A stretch of DNA of 64,000 nt, taken from assembly GCA_029891345.1 (NCBI GenBank), contig CM056994.1, forward strand, positions 59,117,251-59,181,250, written 5' to 3'. Positions 43,973 through 57,523 of this stretch are shown in pieces. The notes under the pieces are model-generated. The model worked only from the letters and a program-made list of their open reading frames with translations, was not told the DNA's origin and made no database searches. Both the position numbers and the translations under genes were made by a program. Origin of the DNA: Dryococelus australis. Taxonomy: Eukaryota > Arthropoda > Insecta > Phasmatodea > Phasmatidae. Within the stretch, counting starts at the first letter, position 1; each line of letters opens with the position of its first letter.

Positions 43973-44568
43973 TTACAAGATCACCCCATAGCTGTTGCAA
44001 ATGCTGTTAAAGTGCAAGTCGGCCAGAGGGCTCTGATTGGCCGAGGGAATTTTAGGAGGCGTGGTGTTCGGAGTTGCATAAGCGATGGCAGCACTGTCGT
44101 TATTTACCGGGAACAGCTTTTATATTGTATCGGGAAAACTAAAGTATGGTATTTATAGTTCAAGGTATTGTAATTCAACTGATATTAATAATAAAAGGCT
44201 GCTGTAAAACTTTAAAAGTCAATATCTGGCAATTTAAAAGGTGAAAGAATTACTTGAAAATTCAGAATTTTTGATGCTGTTCTGCTTTATGCAAGTGATT
44301 TTATTGTAACTGAGGTAGTTGATAAAGAAATTAAGGGCCAGTAGTTAATAATATTATTCAATTTGAATTAAAATGAATATATTTATGTGTTCTGAAGACA
44401 CAAAGTAGCTTTTATTTGCAAAACTAGGTGCTGCAATCAGTTGGTGATTTTAATAATTTAAATACGCGGTTTGTCGCTCGGTAGAGTGTAGTTTAGCTGT
44501 AAATATTGTTACGATCGCTCCAGTGTTGGTCATGGGTAAAAGGGAAATTTCCAGGACATGCATCCGGC

Positions 44569-46077
44569 TTAAGGGGCTGCAAACGTCTCCATGGCCTCGA
44601 GCAATATCCAGGTTCTTTCCTGCTTGTCTGTGATGTTCGAAACTTGGCTGATGTACGGGCGGGAGTGCGTCAGGAGCGATGAAAAGTTGCAAGCTTGTAG
44701 GAAAGCCATGAGCTGACGGAATTCCCGCATTGCGGCTTTCGTCTCTCCCAGCGAACCTTGCGGGAGAGGGCGAGAGGAAGTTGGTGGTGTTGTGGTTGTA
44801 TCTGCAAGGGTTTCAGATGTGCATGTAGTTGTGAGGGGGCTGGAAGCAAGTGCCTGCGCGTACGAAAGTCGTGGGTTTCGTGGTCTCGAGTTCGACGCCA
44901 GGTTCCTGGACGGTGCAGGAGCTGGCTGAGATGTTGTTCTTCCTCTGGTTTGTTGTCTTTTCAGCACCAGTTCCAGCAACTTAGGGCAGTCTTTGGAGAG
45001 AGCAGAATGTTCTCCATTGCAATTTACACATTTAGGTTGTACAGTGGCAGCGGGGCAGGCACCTGCAGGGTGAGCCGGCGCAGTGTGGGCAGACCTCTGG
45101 CATGAAGCAGAAATTTTGATAGCGTCCGAAGGCGTGACGCTTGCGGCATTGAGCCACACCTTTAGGTCTTTTTTGGTAGGGCCTCGGATGAACTACTGTC
45201 ATATTTATTTTTGTCAGTGTGTGTAAAGGGGGCAGATTTGGGTCCTGCGAGGCTCTTACACAAAAGAATGGTTGTGGCTCCAGAGTGAATTTCGTGGGGT
45301 CTGTGTTGCAGGTGATTTTTTTACTGAATTGATATATATGGAGGACCTTATATCCGCTGTATTGAATGTCCTGTTTGATGACCTCCGTGTCGGATGTGGG
45401 AGGAAGGTCGAAAACTACTTTCTGTGGCTGTTCGGAAGTAGGACAGAAAGTAAAGAAGTGGATGTAGTTGGCTGAGAGCATTTGCCGAGCAGCCTCGTAC
45501 TGTTGGAAATTGTTTGTGTGGATTTGAATTCCATTGCTAGTTGGAAGGAGTGGGAACCCGTCCTTGCTGATGCCCCTGAGTTTCTGCAACAGCAAGTGAT
45601 ATTTTGTACTGTCAGGAACTACAATACGGAGCTTTCTCTGAGCTGTTGTTCGGCTGGCAGACGGCTGAGTGTTGACTGGAGGCTGGCCTGAAGGGCCGTA
45701 CTGACGCCTCGTCTGTGACCTCCTTCAGAAGGGCGAACCGATTCGAAGTCAGTATTCCAGTGTTGTTCGCCTCAGACGACGAATGGCGAAGGCGTTTGTC
45801 CTCCTTGTGAGTGGTGTTGTGTTGTTTGTTGGTTTTCCCCCTTTCGTTTTTGTTGTTGGTATTCCAAATCCATGTTTTATTGTTGTTGTGAGGGGGTGAG
45901 GGGGAAGAAACCATTATGCTTTGTATGAAGTGAGACTGTGGTGAAGCAATTGCCTGGATCTGTTTTTACTGCATCGGTCAAGTGCGGGAACATTTTCAGA
46001 ATTGCAGCGTCCCTTTCGGTGATCTGTATCCGCACTAGTTCACCCGAGTCAGACATTCCCCCGTCCAACTCCATCCC
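44569..46077 (-). pseudogene. Jockey-type LINE ORF1 (gag-like)
   Basis: Minus-strand frames from 46077 (MELDGGMSDSGELVRIQI) through 45595-45032 (RRM-like region with an FFCVRASQDPNLPPLHTL area and YQKRPKGVAQC) to 45159-44569. It carries Cys/His knuckles near 45030-45110: FCFMPEVCPHCAG, and CVNCNGEHSALSKDC (C-x2-C-x3-H-x6-C). Pro/Ser/Thr-rich C-terminus; stop near 44569. This is the domain order of Jockey-clade ORF1 proteins, which bind element RNA. Frameshifts near 45610 and 45080. The reverse transcriptase ORF2 is absent downstream. Confidence 0.7.
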
Positions 46078-46655
46078 CCGGAGGAGGAAGGGGAGGGGGA
46101 GAAGGGACCGGCTGGAGCGATTCGCGATATGGTGTATGCAATTGACGAGCAAGTGCTGTCAGAAATGTACCTAGTTCGGTGCTGCACACTGTAGCCGCTG
46201 ACCCACTAGGGGCTAGGCTCAAGTTGACCTGTTTCCAGGCTGACCACAATCTACAGGATGTGTGCCGAGAAGTTAGACGACGAGAAAACGCAGGACGCAC
46301 CCTCCTTGGACGGAGGACGTGTGAGGCTGTGAGGTGTGACGCTCCATGAGACCTGCCGCACACCCGTATTTATACGCGCCAATATCCCTTCCATCGCCAC
46401 GTCCCTACTCCTGAGACCATCACACAGTATGTTCTTTACGCCGCCGCCAGTGCTCTCTCTACACACAAGCATATTAAAAATACCAAGTAGGCCCCTGGCA
46501 GCTCCACGCTACCACCCGCATTACGTAGCTGCACAGCAGGCAGACTGGACAACAGGGTTCGAGCGTACAATGGTGCGAGAGGCTGAAAAACACAACATAT
46601 TGTAACAGACACTTTACACTCTCCATGAAGCGACGGAGCCCACTCCGTCACAGTA
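46078..46655 (-). other. Probable 5' untranslated region of the LINE
   Basis: GC-richer sequence preceding ORF1 on the minus strand. It ends near a small hairpin (GACGGAG/CTCCGTC, 46631-46648). It may hold the internal promoter; the 5' limit is inferred from the composition change. Confidence 0.35.
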
Positions 46656-46727
46656 TGAAGTAGTTACATGAAAAATTGTATACCAACAAGTGACGGAAAG
46701 ACACATATTGGCTGGGAAGTAAAATTG

Positions 46728-46769
46728 AAAAGGGCCTTACATAGTGCTCACTATACCGTGAACAGCCTA
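46728..46769. mobile_element. MITE right-end fragment, family copy 5
   Basis: GGCCTTACATAGTGCTCAC followed by TATACCGTGAACAGCC matches the right terminus of the family. Only about 40 bp remain. Confidence 0.55.
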
Positions 46770-46869
46770 TACATAACATTTATACATTTTCTCTAATAAA
46801 ATAATTCCGAATTTTGACTCTACAAATATGTTCACAGGGGTTTTGTTAAATACGAATCATTACTATAAC

Positions 46870-47995
46870 TATCGGCACTATACTTGGCCTCTGTGGAGAA
46901 GTCATCATCACGACTTTCTCCACCTAAGTTAATCACAGATTCATTAAGTGCGATTCCCATGACAGTATTCTCTCTAATACTCGTCTTCTCTTTCCATCAC
47001 GTATTTTACGTAACCTTTCCAATCATCTTTTGTCACAAGTCTACTGCTTCTCTAGTTAACATAAGAAATGCTTGCCCAGATAACTCTCCAGATATGTTCC
47101 GCTCGAGAATGTACTGTTTTATTTTCCCAGGCCAGCCCAGTTGCATTGAGGTCGCACATGTAGGGATAAAAACTAACAACTCTGTAACTTTGTCGTCATA
47201 GAGGTTAGTCCACACTAAATACCATTAGTTTTGGCCTGTGTTGTGCCAACAAGCGTAACATAACTTTCATCATGCTTGCATCATGATCCACACCCTTCTG
47301 GCTCAACCACTCAATAATATAGTTTTTGTCACTTAATTTGACGGGCATTTGCTTTGCTGTTTAGAATGGTGCGGGGCATTGTCCATAACAATTACAGGCG
47401 CAAGAGGCAAATTATCTATTTAAAAAAAAAAACTGTATCTACCAATCCTTTTTAAAAGTTTTCTGCTTACGTCTTTTTCTGGGGGGGGGGGGGGCAATCT
47501 CCACTCGCTGCATCAGCTTTGAAAACTAACAGAGCATTGTCCAGGAAATTATTCGTGGATCCGATGTGCACAATGACCAATCTATTAGATGCCCCTCCCG
47601 AAATCAAAATACCTTTTGCAGAGTCTTTCTTCTGCCAACACTTACTCATTGTCAAGTTTGTGTTGATCCACGATCCATCCATATAAAATATTTTGTGTCC
47701 TTCTCGTCTTTTCTGCCTATTTTCTGTAAGATACTTGGATCGCCCATTACAATGTCACTGCACTCAGTGAACAACACACGGTTCTTTGTGCTCTTCTTCC
47801 ACACAAACCCCATTTAATGTAGGATTATTCTGAGTGATCTCTCACTTCACTGCCACCCAATTATTTCTTGTGAAACGGGCATTAATTAGTTTGCCTTTGT
47901 TGGTACAATATTTTTGATGGTATAGAATTCTTTAATTGTGTCTCGTATTATTCCCCTGTCGATATCATCAAGAAGAATACAAAATTTAATTTCGG
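46870..47995 (-). pseudogene. IS630/Tc1-superfamily DDE transposase
   Basis: Minus-strand pieces in order: an N-terminal stretch (IKEFYTIKN and MGFVWKK, 47960-47790), WMDGSWINTNLTMSKCWQ (first catalytic Asp region of YlDEtWvn type, now MDGSW), NRLVIVHIGSTNNF, VIVMDNAPHHS (second Asp) near 47370, then LLVFIPTCATSMQLGWPGKI, where the final catalytic acidic residue (usually lP.aHcelNPIEl.Wa) is replaced by MQLGW. A tail VMGIALNESVI is close to the family C-terminus. A 14-base G run (47479-47492 on +) and stops break it. Confidence 0.65.
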
Positions 47996-48436
47996 GCCTA
48001 CAAATAAAATTGTAATAAATAATAATAACTTTAAAGCATCTTTAATTACAATAATGTTACCTTAAATGAAACATGAAAATTTAGTATAATCAATGCTACA
48101 TAATAACACAAAACAGAACTGAGAAAATGGTTTAAAAAAAATTTTTATTTGCACTTTTTTAATTGCGAAGAAAAGACTGGTGTCGACGTTTTAAGTTCAA
48201 GATAACCTATAAATGTTTATAATCATGTACGAAACCTTGCCCGTAATAACTGCATTTAATTTAGCGCAAATATAAGCTAGTGAATCCCGGCAGCGAATCA
48301 TAAAATGGAGAACAATTAATAATATGGTACTTTAAATGTAACTGAGAATTTATCTCCAATGAAATTAGCTGCTTTTTGTTCACTTAAAATAAGTTCTTAT
48401 AACCACTGACAGTATTCTGGTTGACCTATTGGCTGC
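47996..48436. other. Non-coding stretch
   Basis: AT-rich DNA with no supported feature. Confidence 0.3.
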
Positions 48437-48614
48437 CCACTGTGGCGCTGTCGGTTGAGTGTTGAGCGTGATGAGATCCGAGTTCGAATCCTAGGTTGGG
48501 CAAGGGTGTAATTTATGCTCGTCCGTACAGGTCACCCTTTCATGGGAAATGTCACATTCAATAGGATAACTACGAGAACAAAGTTTTCATTGAATTAAAA
48601 AAAAAAAAAAAAAA
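48437..48614 (+). mobile_element. tRNA-derived SINE
   Basis: A box-like TGGCGCTGTCGGTTGAG and B box-like GAGTTCGAATCC are spaced as in a tRNA promoter. A short body follows, ending in an A-rich tail (poly-A of about 17 at 48598-48615). SINEs of this kind are transcribed by RNA polymerase III and copied by LINE enzymes. Confidence 0.75.
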
Positions 48615-51600
48615 AGTAATATTTAAATGTGGAAATATATTTTCATATGTTTTGTACTTTTACAAGTAAAACCTTGGAAACTAATAACGAAACTAATACG
48701 TGCTTGTTTTTTCTTGCAATAGATGCAGTACCCCACTACTAAAACATCTTTACAGGTGACATTACATATGCACGTTATTCAAAATTCCGAAAATAATACA
48801 TTAGCCGACACAATAATTAAAAGAGTTTTTTTAATATAAATTACTAATGATATAGTGTGATTTGTGCGAACTTATTAATTTGAACACCTAGGTATTTGTA
48901 GACCACCATTTCACATAAACTGGATTTGATTGGGTTGTATAGGAAAATTAAGAAGTGTTTTTCAGTTTATGTAACAGAAATGGGAATTTTTATGACCCCG
49001 CGTAGATTTATGGTTTCAGGTATAAAAAAAAATTGATGAGTGCTGTAGTTTACAGGGCACTTGTTTAGTTGTTACAATTAATGAACCTCGGGCTTCGTTG
49101 TCGGTTATATCGATATGAACAATTATAACATAGGCTAATCGCATGGTTTACGAATCATAGTTGGTTTAAGTTTCCCTATTCCAAAATGCAAACAGATAAC
49201 ACTTTTGTTATAATCAGTAATAAATGAAAATGTTCAAAAAAAGCCTTAACTATATTTTATGTGCAAGGATTAAAAAGGAATAAATGTATGCACAGTATGA
49301 ATGCTTATAAAATTATGACAATAATGACAACCTATGACTTACCCGAATTTTCTAAACTGTAAATTGTGAATTTGAATTGGTGAGGAAAGTGTAATTTGAA
49401 GTCGAAATTAACTTGTTAATTGCCGTAACTAAATATACTTACTCTATCTTATATATAATACATGCATTAAATAATATTGTAGGCCACAGAGTAAACACAT
49501 GTTAACTAATTATCAGTATTATTGTAATTGCATGCAGATACAAGATTAGAAAAGTGTAACGAAGATAATCGAAAGCAGAAAGTTCGTAGCTGCCGCTCTC
49601 CTATACTGCTAAAATATTTTCAAGTCATACACGCCGTAACAAGAAAATCACGAGTGGTAATGGTTAAGCGGGAGCATATAAATAAACATTGGTGTTTCTT
49701 CTGAATTTCATATACTTATTGCCCATCTATTTCTTCAAACAGTCACTTGTTGCTACTTTCTTTCGTGCGCTCACCCAGAGAAATACTCAACAGACCATTG
49801 TTTTACCATCTTTTATGCTGGAAATACTTTAGTGCTGTTTATTTTCCTACTCAAATGCCGAACATGTGTGTGCATGAAGCGGGCACAGATAAGGGCGAGA
49901 TTCCCGTGCATCTTTGCAACTCCGGCCAGCGAGAGAGATTGGCTGGAGGTGCGGCATATTTACTCAGCCGCAGAAGAGCGCCGAGGCAATGTGTGCAAGG
50001 CTAAAAAACCTGCAAATAATTATCTCTGGCAACAAAATTGAGCTCTTACCAAGTAATACTGCATTGTTAAAGCTATATAGCATCACTTTTGAGTCCACAA
50101 TAGTTCGGATTTAAAACTTTGATTAAAGCGAAGTGTATGGGAATTTTGTTTATGCTAGAGCATGACAACACGAACTCATGCACCGCCACTGACAGCGTGG
50201 ACTGGTCGTGATAGTAAAATTTCCATTCGTTGTACTATTTTTCCCTTTGGTACATTTTTAGGTTGTAGTAATATTAGTTGATAGTCAGAGTTGTGTGACT
50301 GTTTATGCCCAGGGGTGTACTGTGGGGTCTGGTTGTTATGTATGATAAGCATGGACAGAAGCCTTGTGGATCATGGGGTCTAGACATCCATTGGGGTTAT
50401 TAGGACTGCCACTGGAACTACTATGACCCTCACTGACACCTCAGACGTACTCATTGGAGTTCCTTGTTTACTGTAACTTTCCTATCATATCTTAAAATAG
50501 TAGTTTTAGTTTATATTTTTATTTCTATTTCAGTATAGATTATATTTTCATGTCTGTGTTCAGGATGAGGTGAGCAATACAAGAAAGAGCAGGCTATGAA
50601 GAGTAGGTATACTACTATGAAAAATTAAAACATTTTCCCACCTATCAACATAATCACAAATGTAGGTAGTAGCCAGAAGATTAATTAAATTAACAGAAAT
50701 TTTTTAAAATTTTACTTCGCAAGAATTATGTCACATATAATTAAATTTTTATGTTTATTATTTTTTTAATATTCTTGAGGTAAAGTGGTTAATAAGCCTA
50801 GAGAAATATTTCTATTTTTATTTCGACTACCCAACTTCGAAAAAAATTATCAAATGTAACTCAGCTGTAATAGAGGGCTGGAACTAGAAGTAATAAACTA
50901 TTAATTACTTCCTAAGGCTGACAGTAGTAGTAATAAAAGTATCACCAGTCAGACATTAATAATATTTTGGTACCAATTAAATTATATTTTGTCTCTTAAC
51001 AAATAAATGTTTAATACGTCTGATATAAATGCTTGGTCACCAAGGTTCTCACTAATGGATGTGGATGTACAGGCACAGGCACGGATCAAGACAGTGAATC
51101 TGGAAAAAAAAGGGGGGGGGGTCAAGTCCGAATAGAAAGTTGTAAGTGAATATGAGGAACGGAGGAACATCTTAGACATGCTGAAATATCATCCTTTTTT
51201 TTTTTTTTTTTGCTTGGGTGTAATTCATAAATCTATGTAGTTTCATATGAACTTTAAAAATATTCTTCAAGAAGATGGTAAAACCCACTTATCAATTCAT
51301 ATATTGTGTGTTAAAATTCCAATATTTCAGTATATTTGCAAACATTCAACAAAAACTGTAACAAGGCCCGTGACACTAAAATTAATATCAGAAATATTTG
51401 TAAAAAAAAATATTAACAATAATAACACTTAACAAACATGAACAGGAATTGTTTAACTTGCATCCAGAAGGTTATACAGTTAGATAATGAACGTAAAGAA
51501 GATATTTCTACACTTTTTTTTAAACAACAAACCTATAATGCATATTAAACCATGTGTAAACCTGCTTCTGCAAATTTTGCAGAGATTTGCTCAACATCTA

Positions 51601-52418
51601 CAGTGATATCTCGGAATATTGAGAAGTGCTATCTATACCCGTTAGTCTATCCTGCGCAGAGGAATCATTGTAGAAAAACAGATAGACCCAACTGGAAGAG
51701 TATCCTTTCTATGCCCGTGATGATAAACCATGGTATTGCATTCAAATGCAGTTAATGGTTGCCCAGCTATTCAAGACGGAACTATTTAGGGCATCCCTGG
51801 TCATTATGAGGAGTAACTGACTGTAGTATGAATGTATTTGTACGTTTCATGGTGTAACTAAAGAAATTGAAAGAAAGCATAATTTTTTGTGAGTGGTTTT
51901 GCAAACCCCTGTTTTCTTTCATAATTTACTACGTACTTGTGATCTGTAACTTGATTTATAATATTTGCATTAGTAGTTCATACATAGCTTCATACCTTTG
52001 CTGAAAAATAATGGTAATTACAGTCTTATGAGCAGGAAATTATCATCATAGTTGATGACCTCTATGAACTTATTTATTTTATGATAACTGAAATCAAATC
52101 TTAATTTCTTGTTTGGTCATAATGTATAAAGTACAATGTGATTGCATGCTAGCAGACTAACCACCATCAGTATTCTCATAATCTTGGTAGTTTGTACAGC
52201 AAGTATGTTGAACAAGCCGCAATCGATGGCTTAGAGTGAAAACCTTGTATTTCACAGTTGGAAACCTCGTATAAAATATTTTACAGCGCTTCAAAGGAAA
52301 CAATTTGGAGGGGAAATGTCTCGAATGTATGCTATAGTTTATACTCCTTTGACATAAGGTTCTTGGACTATCATAATAGAAACATTATCTGAATATTTCT
52401 ACACATTCTTCTGACTAT
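48615..52418. other. Long non-coding stretch
   Basis: About 3.8 kb of AT-rich DNA with no supported gene. A TATAAATA word (49677-49684) precedes a locally GC-rich patch (49860-50000) with short overlapping open frames, which could be a promoter and exon or part of an LTR, but nothing is recognised. Homopolymers at 51112-51120 (G9) and 51194-51210 (T). Confidence 0.3.
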
Positions 52419-52879
52419 GGCAATAGTAAGGCGCTATAAATAGTGGGTATGCGTGTCCGCCATTTTTGGTCGAGCGAGCGGGAGGTTCACTGCCGAGAAG
52501 CCGATCAAGTTACAGATTCTCCAGACTCCCTCGGGCAGCTCGAATAGTGACTCAAGTGGTTTAGCGGCCTTGCCATACTTGCCTATGTTTTAAACTTATA
52601 ATGGCCTGTTGTTTGGCACCAAATTGTGCGAATAGCACAGCTGCGGGCTTCCGTTTGTTTAAATTTCCGTCTGATAACATACGAAATGTAATTCGGTTGC
52701 AAAACTGCTGACGTGACAAATGGATTCCGACGGGTAACTCAAGACTTTGCGAGGTAAATTTATTGATTGACATTTATATGAATTACAAACATATATAGCT
52801 CTTATTTCTGGTGCTAGGCCATTGGATGCAAATTATTGATCTATAACAATTTCGAAGACTAATAAGCTGATGTGTGTCT

Positions 52880-53075
52880 TAGTAGCGAGGGGCCCTACCT
52901 CCATAGCTCAGGGGAAGTGCGGGCGACCTGTAGTCGGAGGGCAACGGGCTCGCGCCCCGGCGTCTCCGATGCGGCACACCTCCAGTTCACTTGTCGCACT
53001 GGGAATTTGTCAACAGGTTGGTCTCGCTTGAACTCAACAACAACGACAACTACAGCGGCAAAAAGAAAAAAAGCT
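52880..53075 (+). mobile_element. tRNA-derived SINE inside intron 1 of the P element
   Basis: tRNA-like head with CTCCATAGCTCAGGGGAAG (A box region) and AACGGGCTCGCGCCCCGG (degenerate B box), then a tail ending in CAACAACAACGACAACTA and A-rich sequence. Its composition is much GC-richer than the surrounding intron, consistent with a later insertion. Confidence 0.65.
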
Positions 53076-54471
53076 CAGTTGGATGAGTGAAAAGTTTGTA
53101 ATGTAAGGGTCGGTATTTCGAAGCTGAAAACATTATACAATCATTTTTTTTACATGTATTTGTTAAAGTGTCATAGCAGATATTAAAAATTCTATATTTT
53201 CTTTTTCAATATTCAATTTAGTTTATAGGTTGTCATTTGTTTGCAAAAAAAAAAACATATAATCCAGTAGGGCCTATGCACAATGGTGATTAACTGCATC
53301 GGTGATGGTTGTTTAATAAATTATTTATAAATTACCACTGCAATTGGCTATGTGGTCCAGGCAATAGTGTCTGGGACTGTTATAGTGCTTCGGTGGTTCA
53401 ACTGCATTTGAACATGAATATGTGACTGGTACGTATTAACAGAAATTGCTTGCTTTAGGTTCACTTCGAAGAAAATCAGTGCAAACAAAAAGAGGCAGAC
53501 GGTTGGAGGAAACTAAAGTAAGCCGCAATTCCTACACTTTTTAATGTGCCCAATCCTCCAGCAAGACTTTTATCTGAGAGAAATTGTACTTTCAAGGTAA
53601 AACAAGCACAATGATTTATATTGCATTCTTTCGTGTCCTTGTTATCTAGATAAACCAATTTTCTAACTTAAATTGTTAAAAGTTTAGGGTATAAGGTAGA
53701 TGGGGTATCATGTTTGCTGGGGGAAAGACATAGTTTCACTATACATGCCGCCTCTATGAAAACTTCGTAATCACTTATCATTGTCACCACAATAAATAAT
53801 AATAAATACCACATGAGTCCCCAACTTATGATTGAAATAAGCGAGTACTTTATTTAATCAAATTATCATTCCTTTTCAAGTATATCAAATATAGGGCGAA
53901 CTAACTTAGGTTTTGACCAAGGCTAAATTGTAATGTAATAGCTATTATTGAACTGTTTTGTCATTAACTTTAACAGTATAATCTTAAAGAAGGGAGGGGT
54001 ATTTGTGAAGCACGACAAGACACTGCAAAGACAAGAAATATTTACAAAAACAAAATTATATTAAATCCTTTTCAAATTTGTATTTCTTGAAAAAAACTTA
54101 ATTTTTAATTTCATTGTTAGTTCACTTTTTAGACTTTTGTAGAAATCGCAGCCCCTAAAATCTGCCGCCCAATTGTCTTAACTTCCTAGACCTAAATAAG
54201 CCCCTGAATATATGCACAATATTAATTATCGTAACACGATATGTACGGTTTAGTTACAGGCAATAGAGAATCGCTAAAATCCTTCGTATCAGTATCTTTC
54301 TTTGCACAGTGTATTTTTTGCGTATAATTGGCTGGTACGTATTTGACGTGGTTAAACTATGTGCCGACTAATCACAAACATTAAGTTTAATAGTACCAGA
54401 TGTCTCATATGCCCAGTGAAGTAACACACAGACAACAACCAGTAAGGATTGAGAACACATTAAATATGTTT

Positions 54472-54540
54472 ACAGTGCACTGGATGCCACCACCAGTCCA
54501 CTTTAACAGTGCACTGGATGCCACCATCAGTCCACTTTTA
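54472..54540. repeat. Tandem 34-bp duplication
   Basis: Two nearly identical copies of a unit beginning ACAGTGCACTGGATGCCAC, differing by one base inside, in intron 2 of the P-like gene. Confidence 0.9.
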
Positions 54541-57523
54541 ACACGATATCCCATTGCCTCTAACTGTATTATTACGTGCAGATCACATGTGAGTTAGAAT
54601 CCAGTTAAGAGGTGTATGCTACAAATAGATTCCATTTAAATGTGCATCAAAGTGTATTATTTAACATGATGTATTTAGTTGCTTAGGGGCATAAAAGGGG
54701 GGAGGGGGTGAATAGGCGTACAGCACAGATGATCGTTTTACACAGGCATCAAAGAATGGGGATAAAAGTGTAAAGCCTACAGATCTTCCAGATCAACAAC
54801 GAATTGAAGAATGTTGTTCAGCGAGTGAAGAAGCTGCATCTTCTACGTGCATTGCCAAGCTACAGGAAAAAAAATATGTTCGCTAAAGGAAGAACTTGAC
54901 CCAAAAAAAAATAGTGTAATGAAAAAGTTCCTTAACGACGAACAGATATCAGCCTTACAACACACAACTTCAACATGGAGCAGCGAGTCAATAATTCTTG
55001 GACTGAAACTTAGATTCAGCTTGGTTATTTACAGATACAATTACTTGAGGAGCACGAACCATCCCTTACCTTCTTACATCTCACTGAACAAAGGACTCAG
55101 ACACTTAAAAATATCCTTTGGTATTTTTTAGATATCCTTGAACCTTTGAAATGTAAAGTTCAAACCTTAGATCTTTAGGATAAAGTGTGTATCCTCTCTG
55201 TAGATGAAATGGAGATAAGTGGTACAGTTGATTACGATAAAAACAAAGATGCATTTTGCGGACATGTTACTCTCGGCGATTTCTAGTCAATAGGGAACCA
55301 TGTTATTGTTGTGCTTGTAAGAGGAGTGAACATTTCGCGGAAACCAGTGATTGCTTGTGAAGTGACGGGCCCATCAACGAAAGGTTTCCTACAAAAGGAA
55401 CTTATTGAAAGATGTGTACGTTTTGTAAAGAAATGTGGGCTTCGGGTCGTTGCCGTTTCGTCAGATATGGGGAGTAACAACAGAGCGATGTGGAACGCGT
55501 TTGGCGTAGAGGTTACACGAAATGTTGATCAGAGAAATACAACATTTGATGTCGACAGTAATGACATTTATATTGTCCCAGATGTTTGTCATTTGCTTAA
55601 CAATCTGAAAAGCGCAGTTTTGAATACTGACCTTCACCTACCGCAGTCAGTTGTGGAAAATGAAGATCTCGCATGTAATTTTGTATCTGGCAAATACATT
55701 GTACGACTGTGGAACTCAGAAGTTGGTAGAAGTAAAGAATTGGAACCATGTCATTTTAGAAAAATTAATGTCGGTTCAGCTGTGCGTTTTTTTTTTTTTT
55801 TTTTCCAGTAAAAACTGCAGCAGCATTGGAACTGGCTGTGAAATTTAAAATGTTGCCTCCTGAAGCGTTAGCCACAGCTTATTTTTGTAGGTTGATAGAA
55901 CAGTGGTTTTCTATTTGTTCTTCGAAAATTTCAAAGGCGGGTATCACATGCAGAAACAAAATGGTAAGACTTAAATTTCTCTACAGGTTTGTAGAAATCT
56001 TTCAAGAAATTGAAATAGGTAAGGGCTGAAAACCCTTAAACACAGGCATATGATCATGGCCACATCATCTTTACGTTCCGTATCAGATCAACTCCTCAGT
56101 GAAGGATATAAATTCGTCCTCCTGCATAGATTTACACAAGTCGCATTGGAAAATCTTATTTTTTTCCAAATACGTAGAAAATCAGGTTCCAGTCCATCGG
56201 TATTACAGTGCATTACAGCTTTGAAATTAATAACTGTTTCCCAGTTTATTTCTGATTTTAAGAGGTCTTCCTATCTTAGTTAGAGTGATTTGTTATTAAT
56301 TGATCATGTACCTAGCATTGAATGTAATGCTGCGCATAAACGAGACTGTACCCCAGTTCCCGTGCCAGCCAGCTCTTCCACAAACAATGCTGCCACGCCA
56401 ATTGCGTCAAAAGAAAGAAATCCACCTTCAATTTCCCGTCATGCCACAGCACCTCCTACTTCAAGAGCTTGCCCACCTGGAATCCTAGCTCCTATAACCT
56501 GGTGGCAAACAAACAGGTTCAAGTTTTCAAGACAAACATTTGGAAGACTTAAAACTGCTAACTTTATATGACAGAAATATTTTATTTTACATGGGTGGTA
56601 GTACAACACATACATTGTTGAAAAGAAAAACACGCAGTCTGGTACATATGTGGACTATTTAAACGTAGGTGGCCTAAAAAACCCAACCGTGAATTGATGG
56701 AACAAATTTTTCAATGTGAAGTCTTCTGCAGACAATAAAGAGAATTCTTACTGCATAATGATGCGAAGTTTCTAGAAAATAAAACTGTAAATGAAGTGCT
56801 CATGTCTGTCCCAAAATGCTGTAATTTAAAACAAAATATTGCTAAGCACTTTTTTACTGTCAGGTCATATGCTGCTGTGGCAAATGCAAGATGTATAGCA
56901 CTGCATCTGCAAAACGAAGAAAGGTGTAAATTATATATCTAGTTTCAGGGTGTACAATGTTCCTGGTCTCAGTCTTCCTGATAACAAGACAGCAAGATGT
57001 AAATACAATTGTTTAGCTAGTTCGTGTGATTTAGAATATGTTAATAGATATCACAAAGAAACAGTGTGAATTGTGTAAATAGCTCTTTTATTATGTAAAA
57101 TAAATGTTTTTGCTACATTGCTTATGGCCTAATTTTATAAAGTAATAACACAACCCATATGTCGATTAGTAGGCTGTTATGCTGTTTTGGATTTAAGTAC
57201 GAATCTAAGCAAATGATTATGTGACATTTGCGGATGTGCATATGTAAAAAGGAGAAGAAAATTAAAATAATAATTTTAAGGAAATGTTATTTTCTGTGTA
57301 ATACGTTCAGGTAATGTAGATCGAAGCAAACTTGCAAAGACAAATTGTAAACCGTATGGCATATTGTATCTGTTTCAAGAAAGAAATATAAATTTAAAGT
57401 TGTAAAGACTCTTGCCTGCGTTGTCAATAATTAGCTCAAGTAATTTCATACTGTAAAAATAACTTTTTTTTGGTAATCGTTATTAATGTTTACATTGTAA
57501 CCAAAATCTCAGACATGGAAAAA

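Larger units (their letters stand above)
52601..57070 (+). pseudogene. P-element transposase (THAP domain protein), multi-exon
   Basis: Exon 1 (52601-52753) encodes a THAP zinc finger start: ACCLAPNCANSTAAGFRLF, FPSD, DKWIPTGNSRLCE. A donor GAG/GTAAAT follows. Exon 2 (53459-53596, after TTTAG) begins VHFEENQ, so the Cys and His of the last CxxH pair are in different exons. Intron 2 runs 53597-54745. Exon 3 continues with LNDEQISAL, the catalytic LSVDEMEISG, SSDMGSNN, VPDVCHLLNNLKSAVL, ATAYFCRLIEQWF, and LENLIFFQIRRKSG. All junctions are phase 0. In-frame stops at 52709 and 53519, a shift near the A run at 54870, a T run at 55788-55804 and later stops inactivate it. AATAAA near 57099 may be the poly(A) signal. 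Confidence 0.85.

Noticed and set aside
45272..45691. Plus-strand frames opposite the LINE
   Set aside because: The minus strand carries the Jockey ORF1 pattern with zinc knuckles; these are shadows.
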